Source: Ktedonobacterales bacterium
GTDB lineage: Bacteria; Chloroflexota; Ktedonobacteria; Ktedonobacterales; DATBGS01
Direction of reading: 5' to 3'
Length of the DNA: 59,411 bases
NCBI GenBank assembly: GCA_036557285.1
Contig: DATBHW010000042.1
Coordinates: 1-59,411, forward strand
Shown here one piece after another: positions 16,722 through 25,726 of this stretch. The notes beneath the pieces were generated by a model. That model searched no databases. It saw only the letters and a list, made by a program, of their open reading frames with translations, and was not told the origin of the DNA. Each line of letters begins with the position of its first letter. The first letter of the stretch is position 1. The position numbers and the translations under genes are program-made.

Positions 16722-17507
16722 ATGTTCACTGCCAGGCAGCGCGACCAGGTGCGTCAGCGCGTCCTCGAACTAGCCAGGGCCGATCCACGGGTCACTGCCG
16801 GGGCGCTCACCGGTTCCATGTCCTTTGGTGGTGGGGACGCCTGGTCGGATATTGATGTGGCCTTTGGGATCAGCGAAGGCATCCCTCCAGAGGCCGTCCT
16901 GGATGACTGGGCGCAGGTCTTCTCTCAGGAATGGAGCGTTCTCGCCCACTTCGATCTGCGCTCCGGTCCCAGTGTCTATCGCGTGTTCCTGCTGCCCAGC
17001 GGTTTGGAAGTGGACGTGGCAGTGACCCCCGCCGAGTCCTTCGGCGCACGCGGTCCGCACTTCCGCGCTCTCTTCGGCCCCACCCAGCCGCTTCAGCCCC
17101 CAGAGCCGCCGAACGCCTTCCATCTTATCGGGATCTGCTGGCACCACGTGCTGCATGCTCGGGCGTGCATCGAGCGCCACAAGCTGTGGCAAGCTGAATA
17201 CTGGATCAGGGATCTGCGCGATCAGACCCTTGTCCTGGCGTGCCTCCGCTTGGGCGAGAACCCCTTCCACGGGCGCGGTCTTGATCGCCTGCCCACTGCC
17301 GTGACCACTCCACTCGCCGATGCACTGGTCCGCTCGCTTGAGGAGCGGGAGCTGCGTCGGGCGCTCGCGGGAGCGACCAGGTGTCTGATCGGGGAACTGG
17401 AAGCATGGGATCCCACGCTCTGCGCCCGCCTGTCGCCACTCCTGCACGAGTTCGGAACGACCCAGGTGATGCCGCCAGGTGTCCCAAACACGCTGGCGGA
17501 GCAGTAG
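16722..17507 (+). CDS. Nucleotidyltransferase-fold (MNT/aminoglycoside-nucleotidyltransferase-like) protein
   Basis: The 261-residue protein opens with a DNA polymerase beta-type nucleotidyltransferase domain. The GS-x9-D-x-D motif is in GSMSFGGGDAWSDIDVAFG (about residues 31-49), with a third acidic residue in SGLEVDVAV (about 95). The C-terminal half is helical, as in kanamycin and lincosamide nucleotidyltransferases. It probably transfers a nucleotide from NTP to a small molecule or protein; the substrate is unknown. The ATG follows ATGACAGGAGGCCGCT with an AGGAGG site. A TPR-like coding remnant begins right after its stop. Confidence 0.7.
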   Translation: MFTARQRDQVRQRVLELARADPRVTAGALTGSMSFGGGDAWSDIDVAFGISEGIPPEAVLDDWAQVFSQEWSVLAHFDLRSGPSVYRVFLLPSGLEVDVAVTPAESFGARGPHFRALFGPTQPLQPPEPPNAFHLIGICWHHVLHARACIERHKLWQAEYWIRDLRDQTLVLACLRLGENPFHGRGLDRLPTAVTTPLADALVRSLEERELRRALAGATRCLIGELEAWDPTLCARLSPLLHEFGTTQVMPPGVPNTLAEQ

Positions 17508-17630
17508 GGGCGTTGGCAAGCGGGGACGAGGCGCAGGCGACTGTGTTGCTAGAGGAGAATCTGGCGCTCTCCCGCGAAGAAGGCAACACCATTGCGTACT
17601 CCTGGGCACTGGCGGTTCTGGCTGCTGTTG
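17505..17630 (+). pseudogene. Remnant of a TPR-containing regulator
   Basis: Directly after the nucleotidyltransferase stop, one frame reads LASGDEAQATVLLEENLALS and then REEGNTIAYSWALAVLA. This is a near-perfect single TPR unit of the type found in the STAND regulators of this window. It has no start codon and runs into unrelated sequence after AVLA, so it is a broken fragment left by recombination among TPR genes. It ends just before the convergent glycosyltransferase at 17666. Confidence 0.55.
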
Positions 17631-17665
17631 GGACAGAAAGGATTTGCACCTGCTGCGCTCGTAAC

Positions 17666-18868
17666 TCATCCTGTTTGCGTTGGCGCTTCCCTGGTCGGAA
17701 GATGCGCCAGGAGCCACGCGGCGATATGGAGCGCCGCGCAAGGGTCTTGCAGGCGAGCCATGTTGGCCCGCATCTGCTCTAGCAGAGGTGAATGGGGCTG
17801 AAGAGCTTCCCGTAGAATCGAGATCACCTGTTCCGGGGTTTCAGCCCGCAGCCCAATTCCTTGCTCACAGGCGTACTCGATGTTGCGCTCCTCTTGTCCA
17901 GGAACACAACCTGACAGCACCAGTGGCAACTTGCACGCGGTGGCCTCGCAAATCGTGCTCGGTCCAGCTTTGGTGATCAGCAGATCGGCGGCCTGCATCA
18001 AGTCAGGCATCTGCTGCACAAACCCCAGCACCCGACACCGTTGCTGAAGATGGCCTGGCAAGCGCCGTGCGAGCTGTTCAAGCCGTCGCTGGAGCCGTGT
18101 ATGTTTTCCGGTAACGACCAGCACTTGTATTGGCAGGTCCGACTGCCACAGCGCACGCGCCAACTCCTCCAGCCTTCCTACGCCTGCCCCACCTCCTGCC
18201 AGCAGAACGATGGGCATGTTCGGATCGAGGCCAAGCCTCTGACATACCAGCGCCTTGGGAGCGCCTGGGCGACCGAATTTCAAGTCTATGGGCAACCCTA
18301 ATACCTGAATGCGCTCCGCAGCTAGCCCCTGGTGTTGGCAGCAGGCACGGGCCAATTCGGTTGGCACGATGCAGGCATCTACAGCCGGGTCAATCCACCC
18401 ACGATGCGGCGTGATCAGATCGGTCATGACGGTTACAACCGGCACGCGCATCTGTAATGCGGCCAGCACGCGCAGCGAGACATGATTGATCAGGGGGTGC
18501 ATCGAGACAATCAGATCAGGGCGTGTCTCGATGAAGAGCCGGGCCAGGCCAGAGCGGATGAGCCGGTACAGCAGCCACTCCAGCGCCCGGAAGCTCCAGG
18601 GGTGGTTGGTGAGGTGGAACAGTGCGCCATACAGCCAGGGGGCGTAGCGAATGGTAGCAGCATAGAGCATGCCCAGCTTGCGCACAGGCAGCGTCCCACA
18701 GGTTGTGAAGGCGTCAATCAATTCTGAGCGATAGCAGTTTGTTCCCTGGTCGTCCACTGAGGCCAATAGCTGCATCGCCTGGCGAAGAGCAGTGGCGGCA
18801 CTGCGATGACCGGCCCCCGTCTCGGCCATGAGCAAGAGGATAGTAGACGGATGTGACCTCTCTTCCAT
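17666..18868 (-). CDS. MGDG-synthase/GT28-type glycolipid glycosyltransferase
   Basis: The 400-residue protein begins ILLLMAETGAGHRSAATAL, the N-terminal signature of the monogalactosyldiacylglycerol synthase/UgtP family. The GT28 C-terminal domain follows, with LLAGGGAGVGRLEELARAL (about 222) and DLLITKAGPSTICEATACKLPLVL (about 290-313), the nucleotide-sugar binding part. Such GT-B enzymes transfer glucose, galactose or glucuronate from UDP-sugar to diacylglycerol or similar lipids at the inner membrane face. The length matches the family. The ATG at 18868 follows AGAAGAGGTTTT. No neighbour clarifies the sugar. I am confident of the family but not of the product. Confidence 0.82.
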   Translation of the reverse strand: MEERSHPSTILLLMAETGAGHRSAATALRQAMQLLASVDDQGTNCYRSELIDAFTTCGTLPVRKLGMLYAATIRYAPWLYGALFHLTNHPWSFRALEWLLYRLIRSGLARLFIETRPDLIVSMHPLINHVSLRVLAALQMRVPVVTVMTDLITPHRGWIDPAVDACIVPTELARACCQHQGLAAERIQVLGLPIDLKFGRPGAPKALVCQRLGLDPNMPIVLLAGGGAGVGRLEELARALWQSDLPIQVLVVTGKHTRLQRRLEQLARRLPGHLQQRCRVLGFVQQMPDLMQAADLLITKAGPSTICEATACKLPLVLSGCVPGQEERNIEYACEQGIGLRAETPEQVISILREALQPHSPLLEQMRANMARLQDPCAALHIAAWLLAHLPTREAPTQTG

Positions 18869-19147
18869 AAAACCTCTTCTAATGTGTTGGTCTTTCTGTC
18901 ATTCCGTCTTCCCTGCTCGCTCTCAGCCATTCTCTCGTTGGAAGGTACTTGCGCCGATATTCCTTTCTATACAATAATACCAGCCCCAAAAACAACCATT
19001 AGCAAAGCGCGTGCTGGCTTAGCAGCAGTATGTGTCCCCTGCGCAGCTAATCCTCCTTTCAGAGCGACGACTTCTTTCCATGCTCTTTTGGGCGCGGGTA
19101 CCCACCACCTTTAGGTGTGGGAGGAAGCGCCCCCTCCTTTCACATAG

Positions 19148-19183
19148 TTGACTTTCCACAGAATAGATGGTATTCTGTGGATA
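19148..19183 (+). promoter_or_regulatory. Promoter of tnpB inside an inverted repeat; predicted leaderless start
   Basis: TTGACT (19148-19153) and TATTCT (19171-19176) are separated by exactly 17 bases. The ATG at 19183 begins six bases after the -10 box, so transcription should start at or next to the start codon. Nearly the whole spacer and -10 form the inverted repeat CCACAGAATA (19156-19165)/TATTCTGTGG (19171-19180). No ribosome-binding site is present. Confidence 0.6.
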
Positions 19184-20355
19184 TGAAACACCGACGCGCT
19201 TACAAATATCGCTGCTATCCCACTGAGGAGCAGCGCCATATCCTGGCGCGCACCTTTGGTTGTACGCGCTATGTGTACAACTGGGGTTTGCGGCTGCGTA
19301 CTGACGCCTACTATCAGCGGCATGAGCGCGTCTACTACAGTGACACCAGCGCGGCCATGACCCAATTGCGCAAGCAACCAGAAACCGCGTGGCTCTCTGA
19401 AGTTGCCTATATCCCCTTGCAACAAGCCTTGCGCCATCTGGACAAAGCCTTTCGCAACTTCTTTGAGGGGCGGGCGAAGTACCCGAACTTCAAGAAGAAG
19501 CATGGCCGCCAATCGGCAGAGTACACCACGTCTGCCTTTACCTGGGATGGGGAACAACTGACACTGGCACGCATGAAAGAAGCGTTGCCTATTCGCTGGA
19601 GCCGCCCCTTGCCCAAGGGAGCCAAGCCCAGCACCATCACCGTCACCAAGGATACCACCGGGCGCTACTTTGTCTCCTTCCTGGTAGAAGAGGACTTCAA
19701 GGCGTTGGATGTCACGCCGCAGATGGTCGGCATTGACCTGGGCTTGCACGATACCGTCACGTTGTCCACTGGCGAGAAGGTCGGCAATGAGCAGTTCTTC
19801 AGCCAGGATGAGAAGCAGTTGGCGAAAGCACAGCGTCTCCTGTCTCGTAAGCAGAAAGGCTCCAAGAATCGCATCAAGGCCGCGCTCTCGGTAGCTCGTA
19901 TCCATGCCCGCATCGCAGATCGGCGGCAAGACTTCCTGCACAAACTCACGACACGCTTGATACACGACAACCAAGTGCTGTGTGTCGAGAGCCTGGCAGT
20001 AAAGAATCTGCTGAAGAATCACAGCCTTGCCAAGGCCATCGCTGATGTCGGCTGGGGCGAATTGATACGCCAGTTGCAGTACAAAGCCGCCTGGTATGGG
20101 CGGTCTGTGGTCGCTATCGACAAGTGGTATCCCTCGTCTAAGCGCTGCTACGACTGCGGGCATATCCTAGAGTCCCTTTCACTCGCTGTCCGGCAGTGGA
20201 CCTGCCCGGAATGCGGCATCTCCCATGATCGTGACATCAATGCTGCGCTGAACATTAAAGCTGCCGGGCTGGCAGTATTAGCCTGTGGAGAGATGGTAAG
20301 ACCCGGACGGGCCAAGCCCGTCAAGGCGCGTCTCCGTGAAGCAGGAAGTTCCTAG
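19183..20355 (+). CDS. tnpB: TnpB RNA-guided nuclease (IS200/IS605 OrfB)
   Basis: The 390-residue protein is a complete TnpB. It has an N-terminal helical domain (MKHRRAYKYRCYPTEEQR), the RuvC aspartate in MVGIDLGLHD, the glutamate in VLCVESLAVKNL, a zinc ribbon of two CxxC pairs (CYDCG and CPECG) and the last RuvC aspartate in HDRDINAALNI. All three catalytic positions are intact. TnpB proteins use an omega-RNA, made from the element's right end, to cut DNA next to a short motif and help retain the element. I take the ATG at 19183, with the promoter immediately upstream; the frame stays open to 19117 without a start signal. A second TnpB locus is at 50052-51137. Confidence 0.93.
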   Translation: MKHRRAYKYRCYPTEEQRHILARTFGCTRYVYNWGLRLRTDAYYQRHERVYYSDTSAAMTQLRKQPETAWLSEVAYIPLQQALRHLDKAFRNFFEGRAKYPNFKKKHGRQSAEYTTSAFTWDGEQLTLARMKEALPIRWSRPLPKGAKPSTITVTKDTTGRYFVSFLVEEDFKALDVTPQMVGIDLGLHDTVTLSTGEKVGNEQFFSQDEKQLAKAQRLLSRKQKGSKNRIKAALSVARIHARIADRRQDFLHKLTTRLIHDNQVLCVESLAVKNLLKNHSLAKAIADVGWGELIRQLQYKAAWYGRSVVAIDKWYPSSKRCYDCGHILESLSLAVRQWTCPECGISHDRDINAALNIKAAGLAVLACGEMVRPGRAKPVKARLREAGSS

Positions 20356-20370
20356 CCGCGAGGCTGGGAG

Positions 20371-20392
20371 TCCCCCGTCTTTAGGCGGGGGA
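20371..20392 (+). repeat. Right-end hairpin of the tnpB element (likely omega-RNA 3' region)
   Basis: TCCCCCG (20371-20377) pairs perfectly with CGGGGGA (20386-20392) around TCTTTAGG. It lies 16 bases after the tnpB stop and is followed by GATGTCAAC. A decayed tnpB relic near 49100 has the same order, hairpin then GTCAAC, which marks this as the element's right terminus. Confidence 0.65.
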
Positions 20393-20555
20393 GGATGTCA
20401 ACGTTTCATCATCCCCGCTAGGTATGCTGTAGCCGAGTTGCATGACAACACCATGAACTTTCCGCCATCGTCTTGCTATCGAATGGTCATCTTGATATGT
20501 CATAATGCGAATAATTGAGATAGCGCCTGGAGCAGCATAAGGAACCAATCCCCGA

Positions 20556-20675
20556 ATGCGCATGCTTGTAGTGGAAGATAATCTTCTCCTCAGCAGTTCG
20601 CTAACAATGCTCGTGCTGATCGTCATTGCGCGCTCTATTCGCCATCCCAGGCGCCAGGGAAGTTTTCAGGGGTAA
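20556..20675 (+). pseudogene. Possible response-regulator receiver N-terminal fragment
   Basis: A 39-codon frame begins MRMLVVEDNLLLSSSLTMLV, which resembles the first beta strand and acidic pocket of a response-regulator receiver domain (LVVEDN). It then continues into unrelated basic sequence and stops, without the phosphoacceptor aspartate. It is probably a scrap left next to the tnpB element. The resemblance is short and could be chance. Confidence 0.25.
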
Positions 20676-20684
20676 CGAGGCTTC

Positions 20685-22103
20685 ATGACTCGAAAAGAGA
20701 TGGGCGCTCCAGGGATGCAGGCCGAACTCACGAACTGGAGCAAGTCAGCACGCTCGCCGTGTTCTGTCTACCAGGCAAGTGATGTAGCGGGCATCACCAG
20801 GGCGCTGGCCGCCGCGCGGACACACGGCTTCTCCGTCATACCACATGGCGCGGGCCACAGCTATACTGATGCAGCCTTGAATACAGGCGGATTGGTTATA
20901 GATCTGACATCCATGCGCCGGATTCTCTCCTGGGATGCCGTGCGGGGAATCATGCGCGTGGAACCGGGAGTGACCTTGCGAGAGATGGTACAGGTGGCCT
21001 GGAAGGATGGTTGGTGGCCTGTCGTCTCGCCATCCACACCGAATGTCACCATTGGCGGCTGCGCCGCTATGAACGTAAACGGCAAGAACGCCTGGAAGTG
21101 TGGCCCTTTTGGAAAACACATCCGCGCTATAGATGTGCTGCTTGCCAGCGGAGAGGTATACACGTTGCAGCCGGAGCGCGACACGCAGCTTTTTCATGCG
21201 TTCATTGGCAGCATAGGGTTACTGGGCATCATCACGTCGATCACCATCCAGCTCCAGCGTATCTCTTCCGGGCAGGTCACTATCCGGCGGCGCACCTCCG
21301 TCTCACTCGCTGAGATCTTCACGATCTTCGCCGAGGAACAGCAGACGAGCGATTTCCTGGAGGGCTGGCTTGACGGATTTGCCGAAGGCCAGCAGCTCGG
21401 GCGTGGATATGTAACCTGTGCAACTCTAGGTGACAGCTCCGACGAAGCGCCCTCCTCATTTCCAACGCCTGGCATCATTGATCGGCTCGAAACGCCGCTG
21501 GTGCGCCTTGCGGCCAGTTTAGGCCGACCAGCACTGCTGCCAGGTGTACGCCTGGCAAACCGCGCTAATTACTGGTTGGGCCGACGTGGCCTCAAATCGA
21601 GGGAACAGCAACGTCACCTGCTCTCCTTCACCTATTGGCCCCAGGCAGCCTTTGCGGGCTATCACGCGCTGTTCCCGGCGGGAGTTGAGACGTTCCAGGC
21701 GTTTGTCCCCGGTCAGCAGGCGCAAGAGATTTTTGAGTGCGTGTTGCGCTATTCGCAAAAGCAGGGGTATATGCCGCTCTGGTGTGTCATCAAACAGCAT
21801 CGGCGCGATCCTTTTCTGCTGAGTTATCAGGTTGATGGGTTTTCTCTCGAATTAAATTATCAACGAACCCATAAGACGGCGCAGACGTTGGAACGGACCC
21901 TGCGGCAGATGATTGCTATTGTAATTGAGGCAGGCGGGAGGTTTTATCTCGCCAAAGACCATTTTTTGACGCCCAGCCAATATCGCCAGAGCATCGGTGA
22001 TCAGGCCGTTGATACCTTCTTGCACCTCAAACAACGCTATGATCCCACAATGCTGCTGCAATCGGACCTGTTTCGTCGGGTATTCCAGCCCTCGCTTCGG
22101 TGA
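20685..22103 (+). CDS. VAO-family FAD-binding oxidoreductase (DprE1/aldonolactone-oxidase-like)
   Basis: The 472-residue protein has the FAD_binding_4 (PCMH) domain: SVIPHGAGHSYTDAALNTGG (about 50-70), VEPGVTLREMVQVAWKDGWW (about 91-110), then the TIGGCAAMNVNGKNAWKCGPFG pyrophosphate loop. The C-terminal domain holds the substrate side, ending in KQRYDPTMLLQSDLFRRVF. It resembles decaprenylphosphoryl-ribose oxidase and sugar-lactone oxidases. GHSY at the flavin histidine position may allow covalent flavinylation. It likely oxidises a sugar or polyprenyl-sugar alcohol. The ATG follows ACGAGGCTTC. The glycosidase gene at 22293 lies 189 bases downstream on the same strand. Confidence 0.75.
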   Translation: MTRKEMGAPGMQAELTNWSKSARSPCSVYQASDVAGITRALAAARTHGFSVIPHGAGHSYTDAALNTGGLVIDLTSMRRILSWDAVRGIMRVEPGVTLREMVQVAWKDGWWPVVSPSTPNVTIGGCAAMNVNGKNAWKCGPFGKHIRAIDVLLASGEVYTLQPERDTQLFHAFIGSIGLLGIITSITIQLQRISSGQVTIRRRTSVSLAEIFTIFAEEQQTSDFLEGWLDGFAEGQQLGRGYVTCATLGDSSDEAPSSFPTPGIIDRLETPLVRLAASLGRPALLPGVRLANRANYWLGRRGLKSREQQRHLLSFTYWPQAAFAGYHALFPAGVETFQAFVPGQQAQEIFECVLRYSQKQGYMPLWCVIKQHRRDPFLLSYQVDGFSLELNYQRTHKTAQTLERTLRQMIAIVIEAGGRFYLAKDHFLTPSQYRQSIGDQAVDTFLHLKQRYDPTMLLQSDLFRRVFQPSLR

Positions 22104-22196
22104 GGAGAACGCCTTTGCTACTGCTGATCTATACTAATAGATGAATCTGGTGGCCTGCTAAGAGCGCCTGACAAAACCGCCGCACGAGCAGGGGCG

Positions 22197-22240
22197 GGGT
22201 TGTAGCGCCGTCCTTCCAGGCGGCAGGGGTGGGGCCAACC
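22197..22240 (+). repeat. Partial copy of the dispersed TAGCGCC palindrome
   Basis: GGTTGTAGCGCCGTCCTTCCAGGCGGC followed by AGGGGTGGGGCC matches one inner arm of the elements at 25727, 31465 and 55861. The other arm and the terminal repeats are missing. It lies between the FAD oxidoreductase and the glycosidase and is a relic of the same repeat family. Confidence 0.5.
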
Positions 22241-22292
22241 GTCGGTTGTGTGAGGCATTCTTAAGAGAGAAGTATAGGAAAGAAATCGAACC

Positions 22293-23393
22293 ATGCGCGC
22301 GCTCGAATTTCGATTGAAGCAGCCAGCACAACCTCTGACCGATGTATGGCAGCATACGCCTATCATGCCACGTCGGTCCACGTTGCTCGGCATCAGCTTT
22401 CGCCCGCTCCAGGTGGCCGCGCTCGGCTTAGACGCGCAGGCCACGCTGCAAACCTTGCTCGCCTATCCGTTTCAACTCATTCGCCTGGGAGCCTACTGGA
22501 ATCGGATAGAACCCGAACCAGGAACCTTTCTTCCTGACGAGCTTGATAGGCAGATGGATGCCGCCGAACAAGCCGGAAAGCAGATTATTGTGTGTGTTGG
22601 CCCGTTGAAAACCTTTGGCTATCCTGAGTTCTTTGTACCCGCGCACCATTTGCGGCAGCCCTTCCCAGAACATATTCGTGTCAAGCCATCCGCGTACCCC
22701 GCACTGTTGAAGGCGGCGACAGCATTCCTCACCCGACTTGTGGAGCGATATAAACTGCGCCAAAGTATCGTTGCCTGGCAGCTTGAACACGAAGCGGTTG
22801 ATCCACTTGGAGTAGAGCATTCGTGGCGGCTAGATGCAGCCTTTGTTGAACAAGAAGTAGAAGCTTTCAGAAAAGCCGATCCTACCAGACCACTGATAAT
22901 GAACGGTTTTTTGCCAACCTCCTTGCTGGTACGCCTCTCCCAATGGTGGCAGACACGCGATCAAGGGGATTCACTCGCTGTCGCCCAGCGTCTGGCAGAT
23001 ATGGTCGGGATAGATTACTACCCGCGTCACGCACTGATGGGCATCGGGAGCAGAACACTGTATCTTGATGGTAGCCAGAGTCGCTGGTCGCAACGGAGGC
23101 GAAGGCAATTGTTCGCCCTGGCTCATGCGCATGGGCGACGCCTCCTGATTGCTGAGGGCCAGGCAGAGCCTTGGGAAACGGTGACAACTCCGCCTAGTCC
23201 AGACCACCGGGGTATGTATAGTTGTTTGCCGGAACATATAATCACCAACTATAACACCTGCATGGGCTGGTCCGGGCAAGAAGCGCCGCTGTATGCGTAC
23301 CTCTTTTGGGGAGCAGAGTATTGGATGCTGCGCAAACAACACGCTGACCCCAGCTATCTCCAGGCATTCGCCCGTATCCTTGAAAAAGCTTGA
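22293..23393 (+). CDS. Clan GH-A TIM-barrel glycoside hydrolase
   Basis: The 366-residue protein looks like a (beta/alpha)8 glycosidase. FQLIRLGAYWNRIEPEPGTF (about 57-76) is the classic second-strand segment of clan GH-A. The putative acid/base glutamate is in IVAWQLEHEAVDP (about 165), and the nucleophile glutamate is in RRLLIAEGQAEPW (about 286-298). WSGQEAPLYAYLFWGAEYW is near the C-terminus. The family within the clan (GH5, GH42 or unclassified) and the substrate are not clear. No signal peptide was seen, so it may act on imported or intracellular glycans. The start has AGGAAAG ten bases upstream; an ATG at 22365 is an alternative. Confidence 0.65.
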   Translation: MRALEFRLKQPAQPLTDVWQHTPIMPRRSTLLGISFRPLQVAALGLDAQATLQTLLAYPFQLIRLGAYWNRIEPEPGTFLPDELDRQMDAAEQAGKQIIVCVGPLKTFGYPEFFVPAHHLRQPFPEHIRVKPSAYPALLKAATAFLTRLVERYKLRQSIVAWQLEHEAVDPLGVEHSWRLDAAFVEQEVEAFRKADPTRPLIMNGFLPTSLLVRLSQWWQTRDQGDSLAVAQRLADMVGIDYYPRHALMGIGSRTLYLDGSQSRWSQRRRRQLFALAHAHGRRLLIAEGQAEPWETVTTPPSPDHRGMYSCLPEHIITNYNTCMGWSGQEAPLYAYLFWGAEYWMLRKQHADPSYLQAFARILEKA

Positions 23394-23433
23394 TCTCTCC
23401 TTATTACCGAACGGACTGTGGACGAATGCGGTC

Positions 23434-25287
23434 TCATAGTTTTGATTGCATGTTGTACAAGTTCGCGTAGACACCGTTCAATGCGATTAACTCAGCGTGC
23501 GTACCCTGTTCAGCGATGCCGGTGTCAGATAACACCACGATTCTCTGGGCATTGCGGATGGTTGACAAACGATGGGCAATGACCAGCGTGGTGCGGTTGG
23601 CGGCTAACTTCTCCAATGAGTCCTGCACCGCCTTTTCACTTTCATTATCCAGCGCGCTCGTCGCTTCATCAAAAATGATCACCGAGGGGTTTTTGAGGAA
23701 GACGCGCGCGATACTCAACCGCTGCTTTTGCCCGCCTGAGAGTTTTACGCCGCGTTGACCAATATCCGTGTCATAGCCATCCGGTAACGCCATGATAAAA
23801 TCATGCGCGTGCGCCTGTTTGGCCGCGTCAATGATTTCTTGCCTGCTGGCGTCAAGGTTTCCGTAGCGGATATTGTCCGCGACGGTCCCGGCAAACAAAT
23901 AGACATCTTGCTGGACAATACCGATATTCCTTCGCAATGAGCGCAAAGTCACCTCTCGGATGTCCTGCCCATCCAGCAGTATTTTTCCCGCATTGACTTC
24001 GTAGAAACGCGGAATTAACGAGCAGAGCGTTGTTTTGCCAACGCCGGAAGACCCGACTAAAGCCACGTATTCTCCGGCTTGTATCTCCAGCGAGAGATTC
24101 TTCACGACATACTGATGATCCTCTTGATACCTGAAGCTCACATCTTGAAACTCCACATGACCCCACACCTGTGTCAGATCAACCGCATCTGCCGTGTCTT
24201 GCAGATCAGGCGCTACCTCCAGAATCTCCATAAACCGTTGAAATCCAGTAATGCCTTCCTGATAGAGCCTGCCAAAATTGACTAACTTGTTAATGGGATC
24301 GGTGAGGATGCCGACACAGAGTAAATAGGTCAGCAAATCAGCTAAATCCAGGGAAGCGTGAACAATGGCAGCGCCGCCAAAGATGAGCACAGCGATGGTC
24401 ATAAGCTGGCTGAAGGCAATCAATCCACCGTAATAGTACGCCTCACTTTTATAGCCGTCGCTGCGGCTGGCGACAAACCGCCGGTTTGCGTAGGCGAACT
24501 TGCTTGATTCAACCTCTTCGTTAGTAAATGATTTGACGACTCTGATGCCGCCCAGCGTATCTTCGACCTGCGCGTTGATATCACCGATTCTATCCTTGCC
24601 GCTGCGCAGCGCCCTGTTCATCTTTTTATTGAAATACAGCGCGAAAACTGCCATGATGGGCAAAAAGAGAAAGACGATCAGGGTCAGCGCAACATTGATC
24701 TTCAGCAAGATGATGAAGACGCCAACGACCGTCAAACAGGTCGTGACGATATCCTCCGGCCCATGATGATATAACTCGGCCATCGCCAGGGTATCGTTGG
24801 TAATCCGGGTCATTAATTGACCGGTTCGTTGTTCATCATAAAAGCTAAACGAGAGCTTTTGATAATGCTCGAACAGCTCACCGCGCATGTCGCTTTCCAT
24901 CCTGGCGCCCATCGTATGCCCTTGAAAGTCAATGAACATGGTGCATAGGGTATGGACACCAACCAGCGCCAGCATGAGCGCGCCCATCAGGTAGATGTCA
25001 TTGAGCGTATGAGGCGTCGTACCTTCTAAGAGGTCTTTGGTGATGTAGCGCGCGCATAACGGGAGCAGCAGCGTAATCGCCGAGACGATCAGTGCGCAGG
25101 CCATGTCCGCGCAAAACAAGCCGATGTAGGGTTTGTAGTACGATAAGAACTTCTTGCCGCGCGAACTCCCAGGCGCAGCCGCGCTGGATGCAGAGCCAGC
25201 TTTTGCCACGGGAAGATCAGTCGCCGCTGGCATAGCCAGCGGTTCTTTCGTGATCGAATCGGGTGAAAGCAAAGGGATGCTCCTCAT
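23434..25287 (-). CDS. ABC exporter half-transporter (MsbA/YknU-like)
   Basis: The product is a fused six-helix permease (residues about 30-310) and ATPase of about 617 residues. Walker A is VGSSGVGKTTLCSL, the signature is KLSGGQKQRLSIARVFL, Walker B with catalytic glutamate is VIIFDEATSALD, and the H-loop is VIAHRLSTI. All catalytic residues are present, so a homodimer would have two working ATP sites. It probably exports a lipid, drug or peptide. The ATG at 25287 (MRSIPLLSPD) is my choice. Upstream in-frame starts (ATG 25329, TTG 25347) are possible and none has a strong ribosome-binding site. It converges on the glycosidase at 23393. Confidence 0.88.
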   Translation of the reverse strand: MRSIPLLSPDSITKEPLAMPAATDLPVAKAGSASSAAAPGSSRGKKFLSYYKPYIGLFCADMACALIVSAITLLLPLCARYITKDLLEGTTPHTLNDIYLMGALMLALVGVHTLCTMFIDFQGHTMGARMESDMRGELFEHYQKLSFSFYDEQRTGQLMTRITNDTLAMAELYHHGPEDIVTTCLTVVGVFIILLKINVALTLIVFLFLPIMAVFALYFNKKMNRALRSGKDRIGDINAQVEDTLGGIRVVKSFTNEEVESSKFAYANRRFVASRSDGYKSEAYYYGGLIAFSQLMTIAVLIFGGAAIVHASLDLADLLTYLLCVGILTDPINKLVNFGRLYQEGITGFQRFMEILEVAPDLQDTADAVDLTQVWGHVEFQDVSFRYQEDHQYVVKNLSLEIQAGEYVALVGSSGVGKTTLCSLIPRFYEVNAGKILLDGQDIREVTLRSLRRNIGIVQQDVYLFAGTVADNIRYGNLDASRQEIIDAAKQAHAHDFIMALPDGYDTDIGQRGVKLSGGQKQRLSIARVFLKNPSVIIFDEATSALDNESEKAVQDSLEKLAANRTTLVIAHRLSTIRNAQRIVVLSDTGIAEQGTHAELIALNGVYANLYNMQSKL

Positions 25288-25726
25288 GGTAGTGTTCAAA
25301 CAATCGCAGATCGCAAAGGGCACAAACATCTCACTCGCCCAAAACAAACGAGCGGAGTTAATGAGTGAGGATGCGCGCGACAGGAAACACCAGCACGAGA
25401 GGGAGTGAAGTGGAAGGCAAGACCGCCTGAGCGGGGACGTGGCTTATGGAGGTTGAAAAGAGGATGCGTTTTCTCGTGATCGAGAACAGTACGACGCGAA
25501 ATGATAGCTCGGCGTCTACGTTCCCCGTGCGCCCTCGATACAGCTCCAAACCTTCATGACCTTCATGCCGGGTATCGCTGTTGCGCGGCGTGCGCTTTGG
25601 GGCATTTCTACACCTCCTTTCCGAACTGGCGGCGCGGGAAAGCCTGCGCCAAAGAGAATAACGAGTATCCTGTATGGGGCAATGATACCATATGAAACAT
25701 GCTTGGTCAATTCTGCTCAAGGTATG
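25288..25726. other. Non-coding or degenerate region upstream of the ABC exporter
   Basis: These 439 bases hold only short overlapping frames without ribosome-binding sites or recognisable domains. The region must contain the ABC exporter promoter on the minus strand and, at its right edge, the original 3' end of the gene now interrupted by the element at 25727. The 9-bp target duplication CAAGGTATG lies at 25718-25726. Confidence 0.35.

Larger units (their letters stand above)
19088..20400 (+). mobile_element. IS200/IS605-type element carrying only tnpB (IS1341-like)
   Basis: The element has no inverted repeats, as expected for this family, but has subterminal hairpins. At the left end a two-tier hairpin spans 19090-19132 (outer GGGCGC/GCGCCC, inner CCCACC-ACCT around a TTTA loop). 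At the right end a hairpin spans 20371-20392 (TCCCCCG/CGGGGGA), followed by GATGTCAAC. Both loops contain CTTTAGG. There is no tnpA, so movement would need a transposase in trans. Exact ends are estimates. Confidence 0.75.

Noticed and set aside
19111-20163. 350-codon minus-strand frame opposite tnpB
   Set aside because: It is fully antisense to an intact TnpB with all catalytic motifs, and no domain is visible in it.
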